Of a DNA stretch of 64,000 nt, positions 11,000 through 24,200 are shown piece after piece (position 1 is the first letter of the stretch; every line of letters begins with the position of its first letter). The DNA comes from Blastomyces gilchristii SLH14081 (lineage: Eukaryota > Ascomycota > Eurotiomycetes > Onygenales > Ajellomycetaceae): positions 283,817-347,816 of the forward strand of contig NW_003101671.1 of the NCBI RefSeq assembly GCF_000003855.2, written 5' to 3'. The position numbers were made by a program, and so were the translations under genes. Below the pieces are notes generated by a model. That model had not been told where the DNA came from and ran no database searches. It saw only the letters and a list, made by a program, of their open reading frames with translations.

Positions 11000-13900
11000 C
11001 TCATCTGATTTATATTCTTATACAACTTCATCAGCTCTGTTATAATAATGAAGTAGAACAAATGAATCACTCAGAGCAGCTCTTATCAGTCACTTTCTTT
11101 CACTGAACTGAACAAGCTTATCAGTGAAATCAAATAACTCATCTGAGAATTTATCAATAAACCTGACTCAGGATGAACTTACTTACAAGCAATGACTGAA
11201 AAGCATGCTATTATGATTACAGAAGTCTGATGAAACATAGACAGATAATATAAGAGTGTTAAAAGCTAAGTGACACTGTACAATTATATCAAAGTAAAAG
11301 GCATTCTTATGAGTATATCAGTCAGGTATTATAATAACATAAAAACAGCTCTTAACTTCACTTCAGTAGTGAAATAAAAGAATATCATTGATCTCTGATT
11401 ACAGATCTTTCACACAGATATTATAAAGAATACTAAGAAGAGAGATTCAATAGTCTCAAGCTTTTATAAATTCAATTATCAGAATCACACTTCTTCTGAT
11501 GAAGCAGCAATACTAGATATAATTAAGAAGTTAGAATAGCTAGAAGCCTGACTGATCTGATAAGAGAGTAAGCTCAATGAACATGAACATCAGCTTGATC
11601 AGTAGAAGAAGTAGTTGAATAAGTGTATCACTCTCATTGACAAATATGTCAGCAAACTTCAAGAGAATCTCAAATGATTAACAGATAGAAGAAGCAGATT
11701 AATAGAAGTATGAAATAGCTTTTACACTGAGAAAGCTGTGCTCATCACTCAAAGACAGGAGCTGAATCATCATCAGTAGACAGATTATTCAGCTCAGATC
11801 AACAGAACAGATATCAGAGCTGATAATTCTCTCAACAAGTCTGTGCAGCAATTAGATGCCTTCTTTAAGAAAGACTTCAAATCATCTTCTAGAATCTAGT
11901 AAATATCAGTAATTTCACAGAGATTATACAGTGCTGAAGACAGAACACATCATTATAATCTAATAAGAGATAGAATTAATTTCCTCAGAGAAGCTGATAC
12001 TGCATATTTTACTTATAACTCAGAGAGAAATCAGATATGTAGAGATCAGACACTTACTTATAACAATCTTGATCTTTCACTCAATAGTGAACTCTGTTCA
12101 TCTGCATGAAGTGATAATAGATCAGCAAGATTACAGGCTGATGATATCATACTATTCAACTCAGTGAATACAGATATAATAATATTTATCAGTTACTTGA
12201 AATTCATCATCACACAGAAGAAAGACAATGCAGTTCTTCATATATTCTCTCTGTGTCTGAAGAGTCAGACATTGAAATGATATAACAGTCTGTCTATTAA
12301 AATGAGAAAGAATATAAATATCTCTCTCTCTATCATTATCAATGAGTTAAAACACGAGTTCCAGCTATCAGAAGAAGAAGCTTGAATGAAAGCTTAGACT
12401 CTGTGTTTTTTCTTTAAGAAGTCAGATAAACTGTCTCTGACATTATACATCTCATAGAAGATTAACTTACTGTGAGCTACTGTAATCTCTGATCTCATTA
12501 TGATAAAGAGGCTCTTGTGAGAGAGTTTAAAGTTTAATCTTTTCTTAATTACACTGCTCATTTCTGCTGAACAATTGAATGACTTTCAATAATAAATTAG
12601 AGATAATGAGTCAGCTGTCTGATATGCCTGAACTGATCAGAAGACTCAATTCATCAACTACATATGTAGTTTCAGACATTTTGAACAGAATAATGACTGC
12701 TGCTCATATCACATCTCTCTGTCTAAGTAGATAGAAGCTACAAAGCTGTCTGTGTCTATCACAGAGACAGCAGTGATTTCCCTGAGTACTCTCACAATGA
12801 GTAAGTTATTAATTCAGCATACAACAGAAGAAGGAAGACTGCTGACACTTACAGCAGAGTGCTACATCTGCAGAGACTCTCATTACATTAATCACTGTCT
12901 TAAAAAAGAGAAGAACAGTGATTATTCAGTAAATCAAGTCAAACTGAAGAGTATCAGAGAAGATGATAACAAGCTACTGAATCTAGATCTCAGTCTAGAT
13001 TCTGACAGTGAGTCAGAAAAATAACTAGTAAGACAGACACTGAGAGACTTATCTTGTCTACAGGTATTTTCTCAGATGATTATCAGAATATCTTTAATAC
13101 TGATATATATACAGTTGCAGTGCATGACATCTCTATAAGTGATCAAGAATACATTAGCAGACTACAGTATTTGTCTTACACCTTTCTCATCATTCTCATT
13201 ATTACATCACAAGACAATCTCTCTGTTTGCATGAATACAGGTGTGAATATATCACTTATTGATGTAATAATAGCAAGCCTATTCTTCTCTCATTATCAAT
13301 CAATTCCTATGTTACATAATCAATGTATGAGTATTCAAGAAGTTGACTCAGAAGCTGATGAATCAAATCTATTCATAATAACAGATCTTATCTTGAAGAC
13401 AGATGATAATTCTCTTTTCATTATTAAAGATAAATTCCACTTAGTGTAATATCTCAGATGCAATATAATCATAGCTAATGATATATTATCATCAGTAAAA
13501 GTAACTATCAACATTCACAGTGAGCTTATTACATTTCATGAAAGATATTTCATAAATGTCAAGATCATCAGAGATGCTATTCACATAGATAGATACTCAT
13601 CAAACTCACAGCTGTCTCAGTAGTAGAAGAAGATTGTCATTTGTACTGTCAATGTCAATATCATTCATTATTTCAACTTGAAAGATCCTCTGTTTTCTAT
13701 CTTATATATCAAATTGCATTTGACAGATGCAGAAGATCAGAATAATTCACTTCAAATTCTCACAGCAGACACTCTTATCAAGCAGGTTCAAGCAGATATA
13801 TCAGATCACTGAGTGATAGAAGACTGAGCAGTCATTTAAGCAATCATCAACTGACATCACAAACTATTTAGCTTCAGCCTAGATTTATTTTTAGACAATA

Positions 13901-16900
13901 TTAAGATGTTACTGCAGTTCATCAATGAGAGCAACTTTTTCAGCCTGAAACAGAGACTCTATTCTCTGTCTCAAAGAGATTATAAAGTCACTGATCAGAT
14001 TCTGAACCTGCTTCTATAAGATAGAAGAATTGAACATGTTTCTCTCAGAGACAGAAACTTCATTGCTTCACTTACCTTTGTGATCTGACTTAGGAAAAAG
14101 CTGAGAGTGATGATCAATTTGTAAAAAGTAAACATATACTTACTTCTCAATACATACTCTCTACTGATATAACAAGATATGTTGCAATCACTCAGTGATT
14201 CTACAGTATTCTTATTCATGAACATCTGTCAAGACTTCTTTCAATAAGCAATTGAACAGAGTGATCATTTCAAAACCATATTTATAACTCTACACTGAGA
14301 TCTTGAACATTTTACAGTTATCACAATGAGATTGACAACCTCATCTGAGTTCTTTCAACAGCATATGAAGAAGATTCTAGTAAAATTCCTATGACAATTC
14401 ATGTTAGTCTATGTAGACAATATCATCATCTTCTCTTACTTACTGAATGAACATCTTCATTATATACAGCAAGTCTTCACAGCTCTCAAGATATCTGAGA
14501 TAACAATGTCATTAACTAAATGTTATTTTATATATCTCTCAGTGCATTTGCTGAATCATCATGTCAGCTGACTAGATATATCTACTCAAGAAGAGAAAGT
14601 AGCTGCTATTACTAATCTAGTCTTCTCTATAACACTCAGAGAACTAGAAGAAATTATCAGTCTCTTCAATTATTATCATGATTTTATCAGCTTCTATACA
14701 AATCAGATGAAAGTATTAGAAATTCTCAAGATCAAGTTGCTGTATAACAGTTCAAAAACAGACTAGAAAAGAGTGTTATACACAGCTAAGATTAAGTTGA
14801 TAAGATTCAAGAACTCACTGCAGTTTCACACTCTGCTCACAGAAGTCAGATATTCATTTGATATAGTAAAGCAAGTCTTGATAAATGTTCTCATTCAGAT
14901 ATATCTCAACTTTAAACATCTCTTCATATTATACATGAATGCTAGTAAGCAAAGAGGTATCAGAGTAGCTCTACATCAAGTCAGAATGAATAACATTGAA
15001 AGACCTGTTCTATTTCTCTCTTATTAATTAAGCATGACTGAAAAGCACTACTGAGCAACTGAATTGAAGTGTCTTGAACTCATATAAGCTCTGCAGAAAT
15101 TATCACAGTATTTAGACAGTGAGTTTACAGTTATCACTGATTATATCACTCTTATATTCACTTTTCAGTTGTCAGTAATAGGTCATTATAGCAACTAACT
15201 GATAAATTAAGCCTTAGTTCTAAGCTTGTATCTCTCACAGATGACAATTCACTATCATAAAAACACTGTACATACTAATACTGACACTCTATTCAGATTG
15301 CATTGTTTAGATAATAATTCAGAAGAGATTCTCTCTGAAGAGCAGGAAAAAATTCACCAGATCATTATTAATCAGATAGATGAACTGATAACAGACACAT
15401 TCTCAGTGAAGATATATATGATTTCAACTACAGCAATAGAGCTCACTGACAAATTTAAAAAGTAACTATATCAAGATATTCCCTGCAACTCAGCATTGAG
15501 AAAGATCTTTCACAAGATCAGTCAGAAAGAGTAATATCAGTCATTTACAGTGTAGAACAGACTATTGTTCTTCAAAGAATCACATCTCTGTATTCTTAAA
15601 TCACTGATATGAGATATTATCTGTATGTGTTATAACACAGCAGGTCACCCTGGCCTTTATTAAATAAAAAACCTTATTCACCAGTTCTTCTTTCTTTCTC
15701 ATGCTCAAAAGAGAATCCTGGACCATCTATTGCAATATCTCAATTATTAACTAGTTAAACTGCTGAATCACTCATCAGAGGGCAAATTACACCTCATCTC
15801 ACTCTTAAAACAGCTGTTTGAAGTTCTTTCAATCAATTTTATTATAGAATTATCTGTGAGTGACAATCACAACACTATATTAACAGTCACAGATAAATTT
15901 TTAAAAGCAGTAATTCTAATTGTAGAATAGAAACAATGAAATGCTTCACAATGAGTAGAAGACTTCTATAAGAAGATAATCTGCTGCTGATAGCTCTCAC
16001 TAGTGATTATTTCAGATAGAGACTTCAAATTTACATTACAATTTTGAAAGTCAGTTCTTCAACTCATGAGAATTAAGACATGAATGATAACTGTCTATAA
16101 CTCTTACTCAAACAGTCAAAGTAAGCAGATTAATCTCACAGTTGAAGTCATATTGTAAACACTTCTTATAGATAAATATAAAGCAAGTTGAACTGCTCTG
16201 CTTGAATAAGTGAAAAGAGTATTAAACTCAGTAGCTGCATAGTCAGCAATAATCTCTCTCTTCAAACTGCTCACAGGTGTAAAGTCTAGATGACTGTTAT
16301 TAAATAATGAGAAAGCTTTACTAGATGTAGCTGAGTTCATTGCTGTATGAGATATAGTGCAGTAAGACATTCTTGACTCATACACTCTGATAAAAGCTAG
16401 AATGACTGAGTTCTTCAATCAATTTCATTCTCAATCAACTATTCATATTAACAATTGAGTCTTCTTAAACCTTGCTTAAAAAGCTCAAAAGAACTACATA
16501 TTAAAAGAAACATTCAAGCTATCACTCTTACAGATAGACTCATTTCATATTCTTCAGAAGATATCAGATACTGCATTTCAATTGAAACTATCAGTTAGTT
16601 AATAAATGCACTCAGTAATCTTCATTATTCACCTGAAAAAGACTGTGTTAATAGAAGTGAATATGAAGTACTCATTATCAGAATCAGTACTCATTAATGA
16701 TCAGTTGTAATTTGAAGTTGAAAATATCATAAGAAAGCACATGGAGAACAGTAAGACTTATCTTTAGATTAAGTGAAAGAGATATGAAGACTCAATCTGA
16801 GAGTCTCTTGAAGTTATTATACAAGACATCTCACATCTGATCAAGGTCTTCATGATTAAGAAGCCTCACAGTCAGCTGAGTAAAGAATAGAAAGAAAAGT
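11000..16900 (+). pseudogene. Decayed gag-pol of Gypsy C
   Basis: The frame can be followed with many stops at expected Gln, Arg and Trp positions. Landmarks in order are: a zinc knuckle at 12860-12898 (CYICRDSHYINHC, one residue shorter between Cys2 and His than usual); a protease active site at 13234-13242, where DTG has become NTG; a reverse transcriptase YVDN at 14410-14421 in place of YVDD; an RNase H motif YMNASKQRG near 14932; HYHKNTVHTNTDTL near 15247; integrase from about 15600; and a chromodomain-like end near 16715-16850. This is a Ty3/Gypsy arrangement of the chromovirus kind. No product can be made. Confidence 0.8.
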
Positions 16901-17040
16901 AAAATAGAGAGAGAGTGAAAGAAAGAAAGAAAATATATTATAATCTAATTTTAACTATTGAATGAGAAGATAAAGAAAATAAGAAAATTATCATCTTCTA
17001 CTCTTTTCATCATTTCACTCTGTCTCTTCTTATTAATTAT

Positions 17041-18510
17041 CTTCAAGCTCTTTCTGCAGCTTGACCTTCTGTTCAGTGAGACATGCATCTCAGAATACAA
17101 TATTTACTGATAATTTCTCATTCACAAGATCACTGAAACACATCTCACTGAGCAATTTAAAGAAATAATTATTGATCACAGTATTTCCTGTAGCTGAAAT
17201 CACATTGATAAACTCAGCTATCTTATTCAGTTTCTTTCACATGGCCTGAATGATATTCAGATTATACTTGTCAAGATTAGACAGTCATCTCAGTATCTTT
17301 AAATCTTGAGCTCTACAATTGACTGTGCAGCCTTCAGAAGACAGAATCAACAACTATCACACATCACTTATCTTAGTCTCATCAATCACCTTAGCAGGGG
17401 TTGAACAGCTTGTCTTCACCTTATTATCTGCCTTCACAGATGTCAAGATGATGCCCTGCTCACTGATTCAAACACATTTCAAGAGTTTCAGTACAATCAG
17501 ACTCAACATCTTGCACTTGAAAGATGTAGACATTCTCTTCATTGAAACTATAGTCAAATTGTTCTTCTCTCTCATATCACTGATCTCAACAATGTCATCA
17601 ACATCTGTTTTCTCAGCTGCAGTCTTTTCAAATCCAGGTACACTCTCTTCAAACAGTAAGTTATTCATGTTTCACTTGAGTTCATATCAGTTACAGTAAT
17701 TTAAAGAGCAGCAGAATCTCTTATTTTCTCACTGATAGTTAGTATAAGCACTATGTTCTTGCTGCATCTGTTTGTCATCTGTAGAAGCAATCACACATTT
17801 CTTAAATCATCTCTGACTCTTCACACAAGACTGATACAACATAGAAGCCATTTCTTCACAGATCTGCAGAATAACAGTATCTCAATTAGCAGAACTCTTA
17901 GAATCAACAGTTCATGAAGTGATTAGTTCATTATTATTCATTCATCAGTGTAACTTTCACTTGACAGATAACTGTCTTAAATCTTTAATCAATCACTGAC
18001 TGAATAAAACAAAAAATTCACAATTAATAAATGATATCTTCTCACTACATCTCACAAGTCTTTCAATGATTGAGACAGCATTCACAAGTCTCTTCACAGT
18101 CAGGTCTCACATGATTGACACACTCAGACAAGTGAGCTTATCATTCAGACAGAAGTGCAAGTCAGTCTTATTATTATAATACAGATATCTTATACATATC
18201 ATGTCATACAGTCAAGGCATCTGATCACTCTTGACATTCTTCTTTCACTCTGACTTCTTCAAAACATTATCACTCAGAGTTTCATGCTGCTTCTGACTAG
18301 CTCTTCAGCACTTCTTATTCTCTTTCATCAGCAACAGTTCTTCAGCATTCATATCTGTCTATTCAGCTCTCACTTTCAGTTCTACTTACAGTTCTTCATT
18401 ATCAGCTGCTTTCACAGCAGTCTTCTGACTTGTGATTCAAAGGTTGCTTGAGCCAGCGTACGATTACAGGCATACGCCGGCTTCTTATATATTATATGCT
18501 AAATTAATTA
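17041..18510 (-). pseudogene. Unidentified decayed coding region (accessory ORF 1)
   Basis: On the minus strand one frame can be read for more than 330 codons from about 18432 down to 17470, broken only by TAA, TAG and TGA codons where Gln, Trp or Arg would fit. It includes KAADNEELQ near 18415, ASQKQHETLSDNV near 18295 and the open piece NNLLFEESVPGFEKTAAEKT at 17668. Random AT-rich sequence would not keep one frame that long, so an ancestral protein of at least 400 residues is likely. No reverse transcriptase, integrase or other known domain was recognised. Its 5' end overlaps a patch that keeps CpG (18446-18482). It lies between the C and D pol genes. Confidence 0.5.
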
Positions 18511-18906
18511 GTGGCTGCTATGACCTCTTTACATTTGTAAGCAAGTTCAGAAGCAGCTGTGTTATTATTTAACAGTTATATATTCTTCTGAATCACATTC
18601 TCTCTCATCAGATTCAGTCACACTTATGTAATTATAATGTTTACTCTAGCTTCATGCAGATTAGTGTATCACTAGCATTCACAATTATGTAACTTATTTC
18701 TGATTCAGCTAGCATCTTATATACACTCTCACAAAGAAACTTTTACTATATTATATCACTCATTCACTAACTTTTCTCATTCTTCAATCATCTTCTTCAT
18801 TATCATCATCATTGAATGCTATCATCATCTCATTCAAGATTACTACTTCTTCTTCTATTTAACATCTTCTATTCATTTATCTATCACATTATACACATTT
18901 CTGATG

Positions 18907-20590
18907 ATGGCCTCTTATTCTCATAACAAGTGTCATTGTAGTGCTCATACCGGGCAGTTTGTTAGCAGTAAGTGTAATATATTGTGAAATGTGATCAGAA
19001 CTTATTTATCTTCTAACAATTGTCAGAATATATTATTATGAATAACACATCTTCTTCATCTTTTTATACACTCTCAATTGTTTTTCTTCTCAGTGAGCTT
19101 CTGATTGTGTTTTCTGACATGATTTTGTATAAATGCTGATACTGATATATTTGTTTTTATTTGTGTAGAATCTTCATGTATTGACAGATTTATATTCACT
19201 GATAATAGTGAACTCAATATTGAATCATTGATTAAGAACTTGAAGAATGTGATAATGAAGAAATTATCTGTATTATATGTAGCTGAGTCTTCTGTGTTTC
19301 TCTCTACTCTCTCTATTTCTTTCTCTGTCACTCTCTCTCAATCTTCTACACCTGTCTCTGTGTCTGGTTCTCTCACTTCTGCTATCTCTGTCTCTGTATC
19401 TGATTCTCTCACTTCTGCTATCTCTGCTTCTTCTGATTCTACTGTCTCTGCTTTTATTATCAGCTCTTCCTGTTTTAAGAAGATGTTGTATAGACTTAAT
19501 AAATCATGTTTCTCAGTGTATATGCTTCTGCTCTTCTTACTGATCTCTAGAACAATTTATTGTATAAAGACTGTGTATAATATAACTATCTGAAGCTCAG
19601 CTGTGAATACTGATTACTACATTCATTTTAAATATTTGTGATGAGACAATTGTTCATTTATATCAGAGAATTATCTCTCTCTTCAACAGTGTCAAGATTA
19701 TAAGTCTTTTTCTTTTTCATCTTTTCTTTCTAATGCTGATTTTTCTGTTCTTAGAAGAAATCATTATAAGTTTTATTATACACAAAGTCATAGTATTCAC
19801 AGATATCAAGAAACTTTTTATACCTGTAAAGTTTAATATTACAGAGATATTCACTCTGATGAATTTCTTCAGAATGATAGATCTGTATTAGTCTATTCTC
19901 TGATATCTGTCATCTGACTTCATAATGCAGATAAAAGATATCCATGTTTTCAGAAACAGAAACAGGAATATCATACTCTTTTACATTCATGAGTGTGAGG
20001 CTCATACACCTTATCTGAGATATTGTTGTGAGAATGAGCTGTTCACACATTGTATTCTACTTTCTGCATTTCTCTGTGTCTCTCTCTCTCTTTCTGAGAA
20101 GCCTTGTGTGTGTTGTAATTACATGTACAATTCTAAGATCAGTGAGTGTTCATTTGATAATTATTATCCCTGCTTTTACAGTTTCATATACTAATAATAG
20201 TTCTTAGTTGCTTCAGCATCAGAGGCTATTTTAATTGAAGATGATAACACTACTGAGACTACTCTCTTCTACTCTCAAGCTTCTTCTGTTACTTTCTCTT
20301 CCTTCTCTGCAGAGAAGGTTGTGCATATATTAGATTATAAGTGTTCAGTCTCAGATGACTTCTGTCATCATTTATTCAGTTCTGTGTCTTATTCTTCTTC
20401 TGTTTCTTCTGTCTTTACTCTCTCTGCTCTGGCTTCTGATTCTGTGAGTCTTACACTCTTCTTCAATTTTTCTACACATATGCATATGCATTTCTATATT
20501 GGCATTCCAGTCAATCTTGTGATAAATGACATTAATATTGTACACAGAGTGATAGAGATATCAGAGATATATACAGTGTTATTGTAAGAG
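18907..20590 (+). pseudogene. Unidentified decayed, possibly intron-bearing coding region (accessory ORF 2)
   Basis: A start at 18907 reads MASYSHNKCHCSAHTGQFVS, followed by GTAAGT at 18967 and a CAG acceptor at 19092, so an intron is plausible. Further on there are Ser/Val-rich repeats (19352-19423) and a cysteine-rich piece at 19925-20194 with ECEAHTPYLRYCCENELFTHC and PCVCC motifs, in frames that shift between pieces. The Cys/His pattern suggests zinc binding. No family was recognised, and some of the pieces may be chance frames. It is divergent from accessory ORF 1, with about 400 bases between them. Confidence 0.3.
19352..19423 (+). repeat. Two tandem 36-base repeats
   Basis: Two copies of a 36-base unit begin at 19352 and 19388 (CTGTCTCTGTGTCTGG... 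and CTGTCTCTGTATCTGA...), translating to SVS(G/D)SLTSAI repeats. They differ by transitions only. Confidence 0.8.
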
Positions 20591-21249
20591 CAGCTTGCAG
20601 CTCTTGAATCTCTTGTGAATCTCAAGTTTTGAGATTTCTTTTATTTTTGATGTTTTCCAGATGACATGATGTTGAAAATAGATTAAATATGTGATGTATG
20701 AAAATGAATGAGATGTATGATAATATTTGTCTTTTACAGCTGACTCTTATAATTAATAATCAATTCATTATCTCTTTTCTTTTCTTATGCTTTTTCTTTG
20801 TCTACTAGTCACTACTCTTACACAATCTCTATATGATACAGTGTTCAGTGACTAGATTTAACAGCTTTCATCTTTTGTGATTCTATCTCATGTATTATAC
20901 TGTCTCTCTTCACCTGCTCAGATCACTACAGTAAACAGCTTATTGAAACTAATCTCATCTGATCTCTAAGCATCTTCAGAGGTTAAGATAACTTAATTTC
21001 ATATATCTGTAAATGTTTCAGATGCTTCATTCTCTGTTGTCTCTGCAATTGAACTGGTATAAACAGTTGAATTCAACTCTGAATTTCTTTTTCTTCTATG
21101 ATCTGACTCATGTGCAAGTCTGCTGTTTTGAGACTGCTCTTTACTATATTGTATCTGCTATCTGCAGCATGTTATTATATGATCAGCTACAGTCTCATCA
21201 CTTATTAAAGTGTGATGTTTCTCTGATTTCTTCATTTCTTCTCATTCTT
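20591..21249. other. AT-rich relic, unassigned
   Basis: Decayed sequence between accessory ORF 2 and the integrase end of D. An LTR of D would be expected here, but no matching copy was found on the other side of D. Confidence 0.4.
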
Positions 21250-24200
21250 TTCTTATAATTATGAAAAGATCAGAATAAGTGAGATCATCTGATTTATAAG
21301 TATCTATGATTTCTCTTACTTTGTGAGACTTTTTAATTGTAAGTCTCTTCTTCTTTAATACTGATAAGAGTACTGTGAATAACTATAATCTGCTCAGATC
21401 TTGCATCTTTATCTTCATAAGATATGAATTATTTATTAAATTGTGTAAGATCTGTCTCTCTGATTCTTTCAATGTGTATATTCTCAGAGAATGTGATTTG
21501 AGTATTTTATAGAGCTTAAATCATCTAGATTGAAACTTCTCAGAGCTCTCATTGTGTATAAGAACTCACATTCTCATCTTGAGACTCAATTTCTTAACTA
21601 GTGAGTCTTGTATTCTTTTTAATTGAATTACTCAGTTCAGAAGTAACTTGTTAGCTTTTACATATGCATGACTGATCTCTTTCAATCTTGATTTTACATC
21701 TGTGACTGTTGTATCTGCAACTGCTACTGCTGTATCTGTAACTGCTGTTTCTGCTGTGTCTGTAACTGTTGTGTCTGCAACTGCTGTTCTCTTTCTCATC
21801 TTTTTCAAAGCATTCTCTGGAATGCGCGGATGCAATTCATACAACAGGTAGAATAATGAATGCTTGAAGACTGCATGCTGCTGAATTCGTGTGGCTAATA
21901 GCACCTGACTGAGATATTCATCTCATAATCTTGTAGACTTGCTCATTAGATATTTTATCAGTATATTGCTCAAGATTCTATTTAAGTGTTTCACTTTTCT
22001 ATTCATTTATGAGTGATATAGCATTGTTCTACAATGTCTTATCTATAACTGACTCATGAAATGCCTTACTACTTCTTCTATGAGATTCACACTGTTATCA
22101 GTTAGAATCTCATGCAGTATTTCATAGTTGATATAGATCTTATCATGTAGAAACTTCATTACTATCTTCTCTATTATCTCTGAAACTGCTTTCACAACTG
22201 GCCAGCCAGTAGTGTAATCCATAGCAGTGATTATTCATCAATTTTCATTTAATATTTGCAGTAATATATCTATGAGATTTACTTTTCATTATTTGAATAA
22301 TTGTATTATACACTTCATCTGATATTATACTTTCTCACATTCTAATCCTTTCTTAGATTCTTTTATGACCTGACAATTCAGGCACTTGTGAGTGTATGTC
22401 TGAATGTTCTCAGCCATGCTTAGTCAGTATACTCTTGATTTAAGTATGCTCATGAGTTCAGAACTTTCTAAGTGACTGAATTCCTTGTATATATAAGTCA
22501 TCAAGTCACATTTAAATAAATGTTCTAGATAGAGAGCTTCTGCATATTCTAGATTGTGATAAAGCATAACATTATTTTTCAATTTTCTCAGCTTGAAGTT
22601 CAGAAGCATCTCTTTTACTACTTTTATAAAATACTTATTATCTGACATCTTGCTGTTCTTCAAGTAAGAGATCATTGTATTCACTCATTCTGATTTCTTA
22701 CACTCTCTTAGCATATTTAGTATGAACTTCTCTTATATCTGATTTGCAGAACTCTCACTCATGAAATCAGATCTGTGACTGATTGTATCAGATATCACAG
22801 TATTCAATTTCTTTCAGTATTTAATATAAAGATTGTATGCTTAGAACTCTGAGATTTAATATACTAAGTGTTTGAAAGGTTTTATTATTAATTATAGATA
22901 GATAAGACTTTTATAATTCATGATCACTGTTATTGTATATCTGTTATCAATATATCTATTTTATAATATCAGTGTGTGTTTAATCAGTAGCAATTTCTTT
23001 TTATATACTGAGTAATTAAGTTCAGTATCTGATAGTTTTCTATCATTGTACATCACTGAGTACAGCTTGCTGTTCTTACTCATCTGTAGAAGAGTATCTC
23101 TGATAGCTCATTCAGATACATCTGTCTTAATATAGAAAGATTTATTATAATCTGATTGAATAAGCACTGAGAATATTATTACATATTCTCTCAGTGTGAG
23201 AAAAGCCTCTTCATACACAGTATTTCAGATAATTAAATGAAACTTCTTCTTTTACAGATTTGTATTCATTTCTCTTAAGAGATCTGAGAGTGATGCAGAT
23301 ATTTGTATGAAATTCTTGATAAATCTGTGATAATATAAGATCAACTCAAGAAACTGTTGTATATAATATATGTTTCTCAGTCATAGTTAATTCACTATGA
23401 CATTCAATTTCTCTGAGATAAAGTGTATACAGTTATCACTTACTATATATTCTATGAACTTCAACTCTTTCATTTTAAACACACACTTTGTTAATTTGAT
23501 GTAGAGCTTATACTCTGTCAGAGTTGTAAGCACTTTATTGAGATGCTTCAGATATTCATTATATAAGTTTAAAAAGACTAGAATATCATTAAGATATATA
23601 AGATATAAGATTTTATTCTGTTTATAAAGAATTATATTTATCATTGTTTGAAAGATAACAGATGCATTTGTTAGACTGAATGATATTATCAGAAATTTGA
23701 ACTTCTCTTATTATATATTAAATGCAGTTTGCAGAACTGACAGTTTATCTACACAGATCTATCAGTATTCTAAGAGAAGATCAATCTTTGATAGATATCA
23801 GATGTTTTCAACTGTATTCAATTGTTATTGAATCTATGACAGTGAATATTTATTCTTGATTATAAGCTTGTTAAGTGCTTAATAATCAATACATATTCAC
23901 TACTTCTCATCTGCCTTTTTCATGAATAGAACTGGAAAGCCTCACACACTTGATGAGAGTTATATGAGACCTTGTTCTAGAAGGTCTATGATCTGATACT
24001 TCTGTTCTTTGAAATGTGTTTGTAACAGAAAGTATGCATTCTGATTGACTGATTTTGCATTCTCTGTATCAATCTTATGTATGAATCCTTGTTTCAGCAG
24101 CAATTTCAGTAAAAGATCTGTTCAGAAGATCTTTCTATACTTCTTCAGAAGCTTCTTCATACACTTGTTCTTCTATATATTCTTTATCTTGATTTTCTTC

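Noticed and set aside
11000..16900. Regular TAG/TAA at Gln and TGA at Trp/Arg positions could mean a changed genetic code.
   Set aside because: The stops are confined to repeats with CpG loss, catalytic residues are also mutated (DTG to NTG, YVDD to YVDN), and the neighbouring cellular genes use the standard code.
21632..21904. 90-codon minus-strand frame as a separate gene.
   Set aside because: It is part of the D integrase, containing LLYELHPRIPE and the simple repeat.
23387..23644. 85-codon minus-strand frame as a separate gene.
   Set aside because: It is the D reverse transcriptase core around YLND.
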